Assembly: GCA_028283625.1 (NCBI GenBank)
Contig: JAPWKG010000027.1
Span: 62,001 to 126,000 of the forward strand
Reading direction: 5' to 3'
DNA from: Acidobacteriaceae bacterium
GTDB taxonomy: Bacteria; Acidobacteriota; Terriglobia; Terriglobales; Acidobacteriaceae
DNA: 64,000 nt
The notes under the pieces: model-generated
The model's database searches: none
What the model was told of the DNA's origin: nothing
The model's input: only the letters and a program-made list of their open reading frames with translations
Position numbers and translations under genes: made by a program
Part shown: in pieces, positions 25,731 to 33,955 of the stretch
Position numbering within the stretch: position 1 is the stretch's first letter
Layout: each line of letters starts with the position of its first letter

Positions 25731-27290
25731 ATGAGCGACCATAAAAAGATTCAGCGTGCATTGTTGTCTGTAACGGATAAGAGCGGGTTGGTGGAGTTTG
25801 CCCGCGTTTTGGCAGAGTTCGGTGTAGAACTCGTTTCAACGGGCGGGACCGCCAAGGCATTGCGTGACGCAGGGCTTACGGTGAAGGACATCAGCGAGCT
25901 GACCGGATTTCCGGAGATGCTGGATGGTCGCGTGAAGACGCTGCACCCGGTTGTTCACGGTGGACTGTTGCATCGTCGTGAGGATCCGGCGCATGTGGCG
26001 GCGGTAACCGAGCACGGGATCGGTCCGATCGACATGGTGGTCGTCAATCTCTACGCGTTTGAAAAGACAGCCGCAAAGCCGGGAGTCGGGCTTGAAGAGT
26101 TGATTGAAAACATCGACATCGGTGGTCCTTCGATGCTGCGTTCCGGTGCAAAGAACTTTGAGGACGTCGCCGTTGTAACGGATGTGACCGATTACCCGGC
26201 GCTTACCGAAGAGCTGAAGGCCAATCACGGCGCACTGAGCAAGAATACGCGCTGGGGGCTGGCTCGCAAGGTGTTTGCGACGACTGCTGCTTATGATGCG
26301 GCAATCGCCTCGGAACTGGAGCGCCGCGTTGCTGCAGAGAACGAGTTGCCCTCGACGCTTCGCATCATCGCTCCGCGCGAGGCTTCGCTGCGTTACGGCG
26401 AGAATCCGCACCAACGTGCCGCGGTTTATACCGATGGCACGGGGCTCGGCATTGCGAACGCGGAAAAGCTGCAGGGCAAGGAGCTGAGCTACAACAATCT
26501 GGTTGATCTTGATGCATGCTGGGCTCTGGCCAATGAGTTTGATTCGACGGCCGTGGCGATCATCAAGCATACGAACCCCTGCGGCGTTGGCCTGGGAGCC
26601 ACCGTTGAGGAGGCGTATAAGCGTGCACTCGAAGCGGATCCCCTGTCGGCGTTTGGCGGTGTGATCGGTATCAACCGCCCGGTGGATGAGCCGGCAGCGG
26701 TGGAGATGGCGAAGCTCTTTGTCGAGGCGATTGTGGCTCCGGAGTTTACCCCGGAAGCGCTCGCGGTCCTGAGCGCCAAGAAGAATCTCCGCGTGCTGCG
26801 GATCAAGGCAAAGCCTGCCGGCGTAATGCTGAAGCAGATCTCCGGCGGCTACCTTGCACAGGACGAAGATCACATCAAGATTGCGGCTGCGGATCTGAAG
26901 GTGATGACCGCCCGTAAGCCGACTGACGAAGAGGTGAAGTCGCTCCTCTTTGCCTGGACGGTCTGCAAGCATGTGAAGTCGAATGCCATTGTTTATGCGC
27001 GTGCGCAAAATGGCTTCGGACAGAGCGTAGGCATCGGCGCCGGACAGATGTCCCGTGTGGATGCCGCAAAGTTTGGTGCAATGAAGGCGGTCTTGCCGCT
27101 TGCGGGCACCGTTGCTGCGAGCGATGCGTTTTTCCCGTTCCCGGACGGGCTCGAGGCGATTGCTTCAGCTGGCGCTACAGCGGTTATTCAACCCGGTGGT
27201 TCGGTAAACGACGCCAAGGTGGTTGAGGCGGCAGACAAGCTGGGAATCGCTATGGTGGCCACCGGTGTTCGACACTTCCGTCATGGCTAA
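25731..27290 (+). CDS. purH: Bifunctional AICAR formyltransferase/IMP cyclohydrolase
   Basis: PurH carries out the last two steps to IMP in purine synthesis. From the ATG at 25731 it is 519 residues, the usual length. The N-terminal cyclohydrolase (MGS-like) domain has LLSVTDKSGLVEFA, ELVSTGGTAKALRDAGL, FPEMLDGRVKTLHP and NIDIGGPSMLRSGAKN. The transformylase domain has RYGENPHQRA, AIIKHTNPCGVG, LSAFGGVIGIN and the C-terminal SDAFFPFPDGLE and AVIQPGGSVND. An ATG at 25722 adds three residues and is an alternative. A TAAAAT box at 25715-25720 implies a very short leader. Upstream in-frame codons back to 25599 are unlikely to be translated. Confidence 0.96.
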   Translation: MSDHKKIQRALLSVTDKSGLVEFARVLAEFGVELVSTGGTAKALRDAGLTVKDISELTGFPEMLDGRVKTLHPVVHGGLLHRREDPAHVAAVTEHGIGPIDMVVVNLYAFEKTAAKPGVGLEELIENIDIGGPSMLRSGAKNFEDVAVVTDVTDYPALTEELKANHGALSKNTRWGLARKVFATTAAYDAAIASELERRVAAENELPSTLRIIAPREASLRYGENPHQRAAVYTDGTGLGIANAEKLQGKELSYNNLVDLDACWALANEFDSTAVAIIKHTNPCGVGLGATVEEAYKRALEADPLSAFGGVIGINRPVDEPAAVEMAKLFVEAIVAPEFTPEALAVLSAKKNLRVLRIKAKPAGVMLKQISGGYLAQDEDHIKIAAADLKVMTARKPTDEEVKSLLFAWTVCKHVKSNAIVYARAQNGFGQSVGIGAGQMSRVDAAKFGAMKAVLPLAGTVAASDAFFPFPDGLEAIASAGATAVIQPGGSVNDAKVVEAADKLGIAMVATGVRHFRHG

Positions 27291-27306
27291 ACACGCCCAG
27301 AAGTAA

Positions 27307-27406
27307 GAGAGGGGACCCTGCAGGAAGCGATTCGCTTCTCGGCTACGTCTAAAAGCGAGTAGGATTTTCTAACTGACGCTGGATTTTGTTTCCCAGGGAC
27401 CCTCTC
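27307..27406 (+). promoter_or_regulatory. Structured leader before the TPR gene
   Basis: GAGAGGG (27307-27313) can pair with CCCTCTC (27400-27406), and CCCTG (27316-27320) with CAGGG (27394-27398), giving a 12-pair stem with a small internal loop. The enclosed 73 bases contain a second hairpin, GAAGC-GATTC-GCTTC (27325-27339). The 3' arm ends two bases before the ATG and includes AGGGA, the only Shine-Dalgarno-like sequence, so pairing would block ribosome binding. GGGACCCT is also present twice in direct orientation (27312 and 27396). Confidence 0.4.
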
Positions 27407-27407
27407 A

Positions 27408-29438
27408 ATGATTTTTGTTCGCCGTTCGGCTTTGGCACTTTTTCTCGTATCTTTTTCGGCAGCAGCGCAGAGCGCTCCTGCTGCGAAGCCGTCGGATCAC
27501 GCTGCTTCGTACTACCACTACGGCCTGGCCAGGATGTATGAAGATCAGGCGGTGCAAAGCGGACGTCAGGATCTGGCGACGCAGGCGATCGAGCAGTACA
27601 AGATGGCACTCGACGCTGATCCTGATTCGCGCATTCTGGCCAATGGACTGGCTAACCTCTACTTCAATCTTGGACGCGTGCGTGAGGCGGTTGCCGCAGC
27701 CAAGGAGCAGGTGACGAGGCACCCTGACGACATTGAAGCGCATACTCTGCTGGGGCGTACCTATCTGCGTTCTCTCGGCAATGGTGAAGGTCAGCAGTCG
27801 AACGAGATTTTGCAGGCCGCAATTGCCGAGTACGAGACGATTGCGAAGTTGCAGCCGGGAAAGCTGGAAACGCATCTGCTCCTGGGACAGCTGTATGGCC
27901 TGGCGCACGACTCGGTGAACTCGGAAGCCCAGTTCAAAATCGCCCAGAAGATCGATCCGGAAAATGAAGAGGTTGCGCTTAGCCTTGCACGGATGTACAC
28001 CGAGCAGGGAGATTTGAAGCGCGCAGCGAAGGCGATCGCGGATATTCCGGCCGAAGATCGCTCCATCCGCATGAACTTTGCGTTGGCCGGCATTTATGAA
28101 CAGATGAAGCAACCGAAGGATGCGGTTGAGGCTTACAAGGCCGTGCTGGCGGAGGACCCAGACAATAACGATGCCAAGAAGGGACTGGCACAGGCTCTTC
28201 TGGAGTCGGGGCAGAACGATGCTGCGGCAAAGGTCTACTCCGAGATCCTGAAAGGCGATCCGCAGGACCCGCAGGCTTTGATCCGCGAAGCGGAACTGGA
28301 GCGTCAGGAAGGCAATTACGATCAGGCGCTGGCAACGCTGAAGAAGGCGAGCGCGCTGGTTTCAAACAACCTGGAGCTGCAGTACAACTTTGGGCTGGTC
28401 TACGATGCTCTCGGTCGTTTTGACGAAGCGGCAAAAACCTTCCGCGAAGCGCTCGACTCATCCGCTTCGCCGAATGGCAAGTATGCGGATCAGGATCTGT
28501 CCAACCGCGCTCTGTTCCTTGATCGACTGGCAAATGTGTACCGGGAACAGGGAAAGACCGCGGATGCGGTGGCGGTTTATGCCGAAATGTCCTCGCTCGG
28601 TGGGGAGTATCAGCTGCGTGGTACCGATGCGACGGTAGACACCTATCGCGATGCTCACGACTGGAAGGCGGCTCTCGCTGCAGCGGAGAAAGCTGCAAAG
28701 GCGATGCCTGCGAATCATGGAGCGCAGCTTACTTACGCACGACAGCTAGCCGATAGTGGTCAGGTTGATGAAGGGATTAAGCTGGCGAAGGCTCAGCTGA
28801 CGGGGAAGCCTGCAGACGATCGCGATACCTTGTTTACGCTTGCCGATATCAATGTGCGTGCTAAGCGCTGGAAAGCTGCTTCGGCCGTTCTGGATCAGGC
28901 GGAAGCACAGGCTACGAAACCTGAAGAAAAGGTCTTTGTCGACTTTTATCGTGGAACGGTTGCAGAGCGCCAGAAGCTGTATGACCAGGCCGAGATCGAG
29001 TTTCGTAAAGGTTTGGCCATCGATCCAAATAGCGCGGCGATTCAAAACTATCTCGGCTTCATGCTGGCAGATCGCGGCATAAAACTCGATGAAGCGGTGG
29101 CGTTACTCAAGAAGGCTGTAACGTTCGACCCTCAGAACGGCGCTTATCTGGACTCATTGGCATGGGCTTACTACAAGCAAGGGCAGTATGCACTCGCCGA
29201 GTCCTATGAGCGAAAAGCTGTGTTGCGAACGAACACGGATCCTTCGATTTACGACCATTTGGGTGAAATCGAATCGCATAATGGCAAGTTGCAGGCTTCC
29301 ATTCAGTCCTGGGAGAAGTCGGTAGCTTTGTATGCGACTTCTCTGCCGCCTGAGGCCGATCCTGAAGATGTGGCGAAGGTGCAAAAGAAGCTCGAGACGG
29401 CACGGGTTCGTTTCGCCAAGTTGAACGAAAAGAAGTAG
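27408..29438 (+). CDS. Secreted TPR-repeat protein
   Basis: A 676-residue exported protein. Signal peptide residues 1-20 (ALALFLVSFSAAAQ). Nearly all the rest is tetratricopeptide repeats: for example YYHYGLARMYEDQAV, AIEQYKMALDADPDS, HTLLGRTYLR, LEYN-type helices around residue 325, FRKGLAIDPNSAAIQNYLGFMLAD, and a final set with YLDSLAWAYYKQGQYALAES and YDHLGEIESHNGKLQ. The solenoid should hold other proteins together in the periplasm. No enzymatic domain is seen. It follows purH after a structured leader but is functionally unrelated to purines as far as can be told. Confidence 0.85.
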   Translation: MIFVRRSALALFLVSFSAAAQSAPAAKPSDHAASYYHYGLARMYEDQAVQSGRQDLATQAIEQYKMALDADPDSRILANGLANLYFNLGRVREAVAAAKEQVTRHPDDIEAHTLLGRTYLRSLGNGEGQQSNEILQAAIAEYETIAKLQPGKLETHLLLGQLYGLAHDSVNSEAQFKIAQKIDPENEEVALSLARMYTEQGDLKRAAKAIADIPAEDRSIRMNFALAGIYEQMKQPKDAVEAYKAVLAEDPDNNDAKKGLAQALLESGQNDAAAKVYSEILKGDPQDPQALIREAELERQEGNYDQALATLKKASALVSNNLELQYNFGLVYDALGRFDEAAKTFREALDSSASPNGKYADQDLSNRALFLDRLANVYREQGKTADAVAVYAEMSSLGGEYQLRGTDATVDTYRDAHDWKAALAAAEKAAKAMPANHGAQLTYARQLADSGQVDEGIKLAKAQLTGKPADDRDTLFTLADINVRAKRWKAASAVLDQAEAQATKPEEKVFVDFYRGTVAERQKLYDQAEIEFRKGLAIDPNSAAIQNYLGFMLADRGIKLDEAVALLKKAVTFDPQNGAYLDSLAWAYYKQGQYALAESYERKAVLRTNTDPSIYDHLGEIESHNGKLQASIQSWEKSVALYATSLPPEADPEDVAKVQKKLETARVRFAKLNEKK

Positions 29439-29508
29439 AGCGCGAGTTGGGCCGGTCTCAGCCTTGATACCTGCGGCCGGCTGTTTGCGCACTAGACTCA
29501 GAGCACGA

Positions 29509-30675
29509 GTGAATTTCGATATCCATCAATGCGGTGTATTTGGCGAGGAAGAACGACGACTCGCCGCGCGAGAGTATCCTGCCCCAGCGGTTGTAGACGG
29601 TCGTACCCCCTTTGAGCGCGATCGCGACCGGGTTGTACAGGCCCGCGCGTTTCGCAGGCTGGCAGGCAAGACTCAGGTATTTACCTCGCGCGCAAGTGAC
29701 CACTTTCGCTCGCGGCTCACGCATACCATCGAAGTGGCTCAGGTCGCCCGGCAGGTAGCTGGAGCATTGGGACTGAACGTGGATCTGGCCGAAACCCTGG
29801 CGCTGGTCCACGATATTGGGCACCCTCCTTTTGGCCATGCCGGCGAACGTGCACTGGATCGCTGCTTACAGCAGCACGGGTTACGTTTCGATCACAACAT
29901 CCACGCGTTGCGTATCGTTGAGCGCTTTGAGCAGCGTTATGCAGGACATCGCGGGTTGAACCTGACGCTCGGTACGCGAGAAGGCATCATCAAGCATTCG
30001 CGGGATTACAGCGTGGAAACGCATCCGGAACTGGCTGCGTATTTTCTCGATGAAATGCCGCCGCTGGAAGCCCAGCTCATCGATCTTGCCGATGAAGTTG
30101 CGTATCTGACAGCGGATCTCGATGATGGTGTCGAAAGCGGCTTGCTGGAAGTGCCACACATTTGCAGCGAGGTCAGCATTCTGCGCCGTAGCTATGAAGC
30201 GGTGAAGAAGGCTCATCCGGGAGCCGAGGAGAAGTACGTCTTCCATGATGCGCTTCAGGCGATGCAAAAGACTTTAGTCATCGACCTCATCCGCACAACG
30301 GCAGAAAACGTGCGTAGCGCGGGTGCGGAGTCTCTGGGGGAAATCCGGCATTTGGGGAAGCGTGTTTCGGTCTTCAGCGAGCAGGCTGAAGGCGAACGCA
30401 TGGAAGAGAAGCGCTATCTCTACGCCACGCTCTATACCTGTGACGCGCTGGAGCAGGAGCATCGCAAAGCAGAAGAGGTTGTAACGGAGCTTTTCAATTT
30501 CTGGATGGCTGAGCCGGAAGAGTTGCCGGAATCCTATGTTGCGGAGATTGAAAGCGAAGGCTTGGCCAGAGTAGTTGCAGACTACATTGCAGGTATGACG
30601 GACAACTATATTCTCCTGCAGTATGCGAACGTGAGACGGTTTGTTCGTTCCGGATATTTGTTCCGTAACAAATAG
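29509..30675 (+). CDS. dgt: Deoxyguanosinetriphosphate triphosphohydrolase-like protein (HD domain)
   Basis: This family hydrolyses dNTPs to deoxynucleoside plus triphosphate and balances or lowers dNTP pools. From a GTG at 29509 the protein has 388 residues. Family signatures: FERDRDRVVQARAFRRLAGKTQVF, then SRLTHTIEVAQVAR with the first metal His, LVHDIGHPPFGHAGE with the HD pair, FDHNIHALRIVE, and DLADEVAYLTADLDDG with the final Asp. The length matches the shorter bacterial dGTPase-like group. An in-frame TTG at 29464 would add 15 residues with no support. A TAGACT box at 29493-29498 would put the transcript start only a few bases before the GTG. Confidence 0.9.
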   Translation: MNFDIHQCGVFGEEERRLAAREYPAPAVVDGRTPFERDRDRVVQARAFRRLAGKTQVFTSRASDHFRSRLTHTIEVAQVARQVAGALGLNVDLAETLALVHDIGHPPFGHAGERALDRCLQQHGLRFDHNIHALRIVERFEQRYAGHRGLNLTLGTREGIIKHSRDYSVETHPELAAYFLDEMPPLEAQLIDLADEVAYLTADLDDGVESGLLEVPHICSEVSILRRSYEAVKKAHPGAEEKYVFHDALQAMQKTLVIDLIRTTAENVRSAGAESLGEIRHLGKRVSVFSEQAEGERMEEKRYLYATLYTCDALEQEHRKAEEVVTELFNFWMAEPEELPESYVAEIESEGLARVVADYIAGMTDNYILLQYANVRRFVRSGYLFRNK

Positions 30676-30736
30676 GCATTGTCGTGATAAACTAAAGCAG
30701 TTGCGCATCTGGTGGGACAGAGCGCACTCTCTAAGC

Positions 30737-30812
30737 GTCCCCGTCGTCCAGTGGCCTAGGACACCGCCCTTTCACGGCGGTAACACGGGTTCGAATCCCG
30801 TCGGGGACGCCA
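30737..30812 (+). tRNA. tRNA-Glu (anticodon TTC)
   Basis: The acceptor stem GTCCCCG (30737-30743) pairs with CGGGGAC (30802-30808), followed by discriminator G and an encoded CCA. The anticodon stem CCGCC/GGCGG encloses the loop CTTTCAC with TTC at 30771-30773. The T arm ACGGG-TTCGAAT-CCCGT is perfect. It marks the left edge of a decayed mobile region and is a plausible integration target. Confidence 0.97.
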
Positions 30813-31207
30813 ATCAAATCAATAACTTAGATAGCTTTAGGTGGCTTGGTAGAGTGCCGTACGGCACTGATACGGCACACAGCCTTCAGTAGCCCGGCTC
30901 GGGGTCGCACAGACTCCACCATCAAACCCCCGGTACACCCAAGTAATTCAGCTAGGTGGGCGGGCGCTCCACCCCGCAGTGCGCGAGTCACTTTGCTGAC
31001 AGTGCAAGCCTGCATATCGCGTAGACAAGCAACGTCGATATGAGCAGGGCAGATTATCAAAGAGGCAGGATTACGAGATGTCGGCTTCACGGAATGTGCC
31101 TTTGAGTTTGGTGAAACAATGGATTACCAAGCGGCACTATCAGGATAAGTGGCAGCACCGCAATCCAAGCGGAATGACCCGCGTACATTTATGTAGGGTA
31201 AAAATTG
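30813..31207. other. Gene-poor stretch after tRNA-Glu
   Basis: No convincing gene is seen here (30813-31207). Open frames of up to 87 codons on the minus strand and 65 on the plus strand match nothing I recognise and have no ribosome sites. The composition differs from the genes to the left. It probably holds the eroded end of an element that entered at the tRNA gene. No intact integrase remains, and no copy of the tRNA 3' end was found further right. Confidence 0.45.
30854..30878. repeat. Perfect 14-base palindrome with overlapping direct repeats
   Basis: GTGCCGTACGGCAC (30854-30867) is a perfect palindrome. TACGGCAC occurs at 30860-30867 and again at 30871-30878, an 11-base period close to one helical turn. 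This is the form of a protein-binding or recombination site, only 42 bases after the tRNA. Confidence 0.5.
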
Positions 31208-31254
31208 TTGACAGAGCAGTGACCCATTCGTAGATTCGGTTAATAACCATTGGT
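31208..31254 (+). promoter_or_regulatory. Sigma-70 promoter with overlapping operator-like inverted repeats
   Basis: A consensus -35 TTGACA (31208-31213), 17-base spacer and -10 TAGATT (31231-31236) precede the three-gene operon. At the predicted start lie GGTTA-A-TAACC (31238-31248) and overlapping ACCA-T-TGGT (31246-31254). An inverted repeat at +1 is what an autoregulated toxin-antitoxin operon often shows. Confidence 0.6.
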
Positions 31255-31317
31255 ATGAAGCGGTGCCAGTCCGTCCGTACGTAGTTTGATAAAATTGAGT
31301 GACACCAGAGGAACGCT

Positions 31318-31623
31318 GTGAAGAACGCACCGCAGATGATGAAATCCCAAGACATTCCAATTACCAATCCTGACGAATTGCGATCTGTATATGCAAACTC
31401 GGTTGGGGCATCTGCGTCGCTAACCGACGTCCGACTGTTTTTCACTGAGGTAGGCGCTGACCCGACGAACGCCAAAGGCGTACAGGAACTCAAGGCTTTT
31501 GTCACTATTCCTCTTACTACGGCCCAGGCCTTGCACAACACGCTGCAGCAGGTCCTTGATGGGCAGAAGCAACTTGTCGAAGCGCTGAAAGCCGCGAACG
31601 GAACTCCCGTTGTCAAGCAATAA
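31318..31623 (+). CDS. DUF3467-like small protein
   Basis: A 101-residue protein whose centre (LRSVYANSVGASASLTDVRLFFTEVG) and C-terminal helix (LTTAQALHNTLQQVLDGQKQLVEAL) resemble DUF3467. That family consists of small proteins of unknown function with a beta-strand core and one terminal helix. The start is a GTG at 31318 with GAGGAACGCT upstream; an internal ATG at 31336 is possible. It is the first gene of a three-gene operon with a strong promoter. Its 3' end overlaps the next frame by 14 bases. It could act as a partner, antitoxin or regulator, but this is a guess from context. Confidence 0.6.
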   Translation: MKNAPQMMKSQDIPITNPDELRSVYANSVGASASLTDVRLFFTEVGADPTNAKGVQELKAFVTIPLTTAQALHNTLQQVLDGQKQLVEALKAANGTPVVKQ

Positions 31624-32017
31624 GAACATCTTGTGGGTACGGAATGACGTACTGAAGAACAGCGTGTCTCTCTATGAGAAGACGATGGACCTTCATGCAT
31701 CAAAACATGCCCATGACGCAGTCCCCGCTACAGAAGAGCACATATACCAGACCGTTACGAATCCTGACGACGCGCGGCGCAGCTTGGATGATGCCGTCGG
31801 TCATGAAACGTGTATTTTCACCAAACATTTCGCTGAAGAGGGCCATCCAATGGTCGTTCCGGTCATTTACGATGGCGTACAGCAGCCGGGTGACTATGAT
31901 CAGGGCGGGAAAAAAGGACGCGTGACTACCGGGTATTTTGAAACTTCCGGCAAGTTCAGTCAGTTTATTGGCGAAATATTTTGGACGAAACCGACCGATG
32001 ACGAGGGGAAGCGATGA
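31610..32017 (+). CDS. Small protein resembling DUF4258/BECR-fold toxin nucleases
   Basis: The 135-residue protein carries ASKHAHDAVPATEEHIYQTV with a KHxH centre, then TNPDDARRSL, a hydrophobic strand region (MVVPVIYDG) and a late GRVTTGYFET. The order His-rich helix, I-x-x-T-V-x-N-P-D, beta strands and a terminal Thr/Tyr resembles DUF4258 and related BECR (barnase-EndoU-ColicinE5-RelE) RNase-like domains. Similarity was judged by eye. The start is probably a TTG at 31610 inside the end of the previous gene, giving coupling; the first ATG only comes at 31685. Its stop overlaps the next ATG (ATGA). If it is a toxin, the flanking genes are antitoxin candidates. Confidence 0.5.
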   Translation: MSSNKNILWVRNDVLKNSVSLYEKTMDLHASKHAHDAVPATEEHIYQTVTNPDDARRSLDDAVGHETCIFTKHFAEEGHPMVVPVIYDGVQQPGDYDQGGKKGRVTTGYFETSGKFSQFIGEIFWTKPTDDEGKR

Positions 32018-32274
32018 CCTTCGAACATGACGAGTTCGCCGATACGATGTGGGTCTCCATTTCGGAACCCGCCTCTCCGTGCGTCTACACGGAAGGGGAA
32101 ACTGCGGGTGTCATCCTTCGAATTGAGAGATCGACAGGAATTATTCGTGGCTTCGAAGTCACAGCTTGGACCAAAAGGCTCGCGCGCGGACCTGTGCTCA
32201 TCCCTGAAATCTCGGATCCTGAGTTCAGCGCAAAATGGATTGAAGAGCAAGCCAAGTTGAAGGCCTCAAAGTAA
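32014..32274 (+). CDS. DUF2283-like small protein
   Basis: An 86-residue protein with the DUF2283 pattern: FEHDEFADTMWVSISEP (usually YDxEADxLYI), TEGETAGVILRIERSTGIIRGFEV and a charged tail helix. DUF2283 proteins are often encoded next to DUF4258-type toxin genes and are considered antitoxin-like. The ATG overlaps the stop codon of the upstream nuclease-like gene, so one-to-one translation is likely. It closes the operon that starts at 31318. Confidence 0.6.
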   Translation: MTFEHDEFADTMWVSISEPASPCVYTEGETAGVILRIERSTGIIRGFEVTAWTKRLARGPVLIPEISDPEFSAKWIEEQAKLKASK

Positions 32275-32453
32275 AATTCATCCATCATCGTTCACTGGCA
32301 TATCTAGCTTGCACATAATGGAAAGGTGCGCTATGTTCCTTCAAGCGCAGTCGCGCAATCCTTCCCATGTAGCACCCTTCGCAGTCGCGAAGCGGGTCTA
32401 GCCAGTCGGCAAAGCCTGAATCAAGCTCCATCATTTTGATTCGAGGTTTTGTC

Positions 32454-32834
32454 ATGGCACAAGTCCAAATTGCAGACGTTATCGTTCCCGAAGAGTTCAC
32501 GGCCTATCAGGTCGAGAACAGCATGGTGAACACAGCCCTATTTCAGTCCGGCGTTCTCGTCCAGAACGGCGCGATTGCCAGCCAGCTTGAGGCGGGAGCC
32601 GAGAGCTTCACCGTACCGTTCTGGCTTGATCTTGCCGATACGGAAGCGGACATCACGAACGACGATCCGACCATCCTTTCTACCCCGCAGAAGGTCACCG
32701 CCAGCAAGCAGACCATCCGCAAGAGCTTCCTGCATCAGTCATGGTCAGAGATGAGCCTTGACAGCGAGCTTTCCGGCGATAGTGCGTTTGCGCGTATCCA
32801 GAGCCGCGTTGGAGCGTATTGGGATCGACGTTAG
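32454..32834 (+). pseudogene. Truncated phage major capsid protein (N-terminal part)
   Basis: The 126 residues left start AQVQIADVIVPEEFTAYQVE and continue with a strand-rich segment (ESFTVPFWLDLADTEADITN) and ending SRVGAYWDRR then stop. This matches the N-terminal third of a phage coat protein family in which the same block reads on through GAYW-x-R-R-L-Q into the main HK97-like core. Here the frame stops right at that point, and a different open frame begins, so a deletion or recombination removed the rest. It is the clearest proof of phage origin in the region. I set the start at the ATG at 32454. Confidence 0.75.
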
Positions 32835-33105
32835 ACTACCGGTTGGATGTGATAACGTATCGCCGCAGACCGCCGGGCATTATTATCCTGTCAATTGGTG
32901 GACGTACGCCGTGGGCTATGGGCCAACACTTCATGCTGTTAGCGGCCCTGGCGGAGATATGGGAATGGATAGCTCTCGCACGATCCCGTTTGGAGCTAAT
33001 CAGGGTATACTCCATATCGATTCAGGTTATGTATATAACCCAATCGGTGCCTTTTTCCATTGGAAGTTGAACATGACAGGAGCCGGAGGTTATCCAGCAT
33101 GTTGA
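32835..33105 (+). pseudogene. Unrecognised C-terminal protein fragment
   Basis: After the capsid break an open frame (+1 relative to the capsid) yields about 90 residues including CDNVSPQTAGHYYPVNWWTY and HIDSGYVYNPIGAFFHWKL, rich in aromatic residues and Gly. It has no start of its own and looks like the end of a larger secreted or RHS-type protein, but I cannot assign it. Its stop (33103-33105) overlaps the ATG of the next gene in ATGTTGA, so the two were once a coupled pair. Confidence 0.4.
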
Positions 33106-33665
33106 TCAGCGATGACCAGATGCGAAGAGCTGTCTCTCAAGGGGAACAGCGATCCCAACTCGGTTTGCTAAGGATATCAGTTTTGCTTCTTCTGTTTTGT
33201 ATGGCATCTGTTGCCTCATCGCAAACACTAGAAATCCTTCTTATAAATGGGAAGAACGGACGCCCAATGGTGGGAGAATCGTCTCATGTGAATGTTTGGG
33301 TTGGCACAGAACGCACGAATGCAATCCTCGTTCCTACTGACAAGAAGGGCATAGCCCGCATCCAGCTAACGCTCGATCCCACCGCGGAGAACATTCCGAA
33401 ACCCGGTAAATACGCATCCATCTTTGTAGAACATCCCATTCTTAAATACGATGGACGCTTAAGCATCAATGTGCCATACGCTGTGTGCGCATCTGGGGGA
33501 TCGAATTATTCTTGGTTAGGAATAATGAACTTTTCTACTTCGGAAATACTGGAGCATGGCAAGTCTTCGCCAAACACCTGTGGCAAGGCTACTGTTCAAC
33601 CGAAGCCAGGACAATTGATTCTCTTCGTCCGGCATCTGTCGTGGTGGGAAGAATTCAAAAGTTAA
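33099..33665 (+). CDS. Exported protein of unknown function
   Basis: A 188-residue protein with an N-terminal hydrophobic segment LGLLRISVLLLLFCMAS followed by a signal cleavage-like VASSQ. The mature part starts LEILLINGKNGRPMVGESSHV and looks like a small beta-sandwich; GKNGRPM...GIARIQLTL resembles carboxypeptidase-regulatory-like or transthyretin-type domains. GGAGG at 33084-33088 gives a good ribosome site. It is coupled to the fragment upstream; as a small exported partner of a polymorphic-toxin tail it could have been an immunity or delivery factor, which is speculation. Confidence 0.55.
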   Translation: MLISDDQMRRAVSQGEQRSQLGLLRISVLLLLFCMASVASSQTLEILLINGKNGRPMVGESSHVNVWVGTERTNAILVPTDKKGIARIQLTLDPTAENIPKPGKYASIFVEHPILKYDGRLSINVPYAVCASGGSNYSWLGIMNFSTSEILEHGKSSPNTCGKATVQPKPGQLILFVRHLSWWEEFKS

Positions 33666-33955
33666 TAGCTGCCTTGCCGTCAAAAACTGCGTTACTCACT
33701 AGCAAAGGAAAAGGCTAGGCAATAGAGAGTGATGAACAGAAAATAACTGAGCCCAATCTGAAAACAGACTAATACTAATAGAGTTGCTTCAATGCTACCG
33801 GCTGCCACGCAGCCTGACTCAAGTTCACGGACTAGCGTCCTGACGAGCGAAATGCCAATCGCGATTTCCCGAAATGCCTGCTCTCTTGCAGATCAATAGA
33901 TAGATGTACGAAGGATTGATCAGAGAGTATCTATGAGGGAGGGATCATGTATACG
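33666..33955. other. Non-coding remnant sequence
   Basis: About 290 AT-richer bases without an open frame I can support. No repeat, tRNA or recognisable insertion-sequence end was seen. Confidence 0.4.

Noticed and set aside
25836-27008. 390-codon frame antisense to purH
   Set aside because: Shadow of a highly conserved gene; no ribosome site or family features.
30827-31090. 87-codon minus-strand frame next to tRNA-Glu
   Set aside because: Considered as an integrase remnant, but no tyrosine-recombinase motif (R-H-x-x-R or terminal Tyr region) is visible.
31140-31703. 187-codon minus-strand frame
   Set aside because: Opposes the promoter and DUF3467-like gene; Ser/Cys-rich shadow without support.
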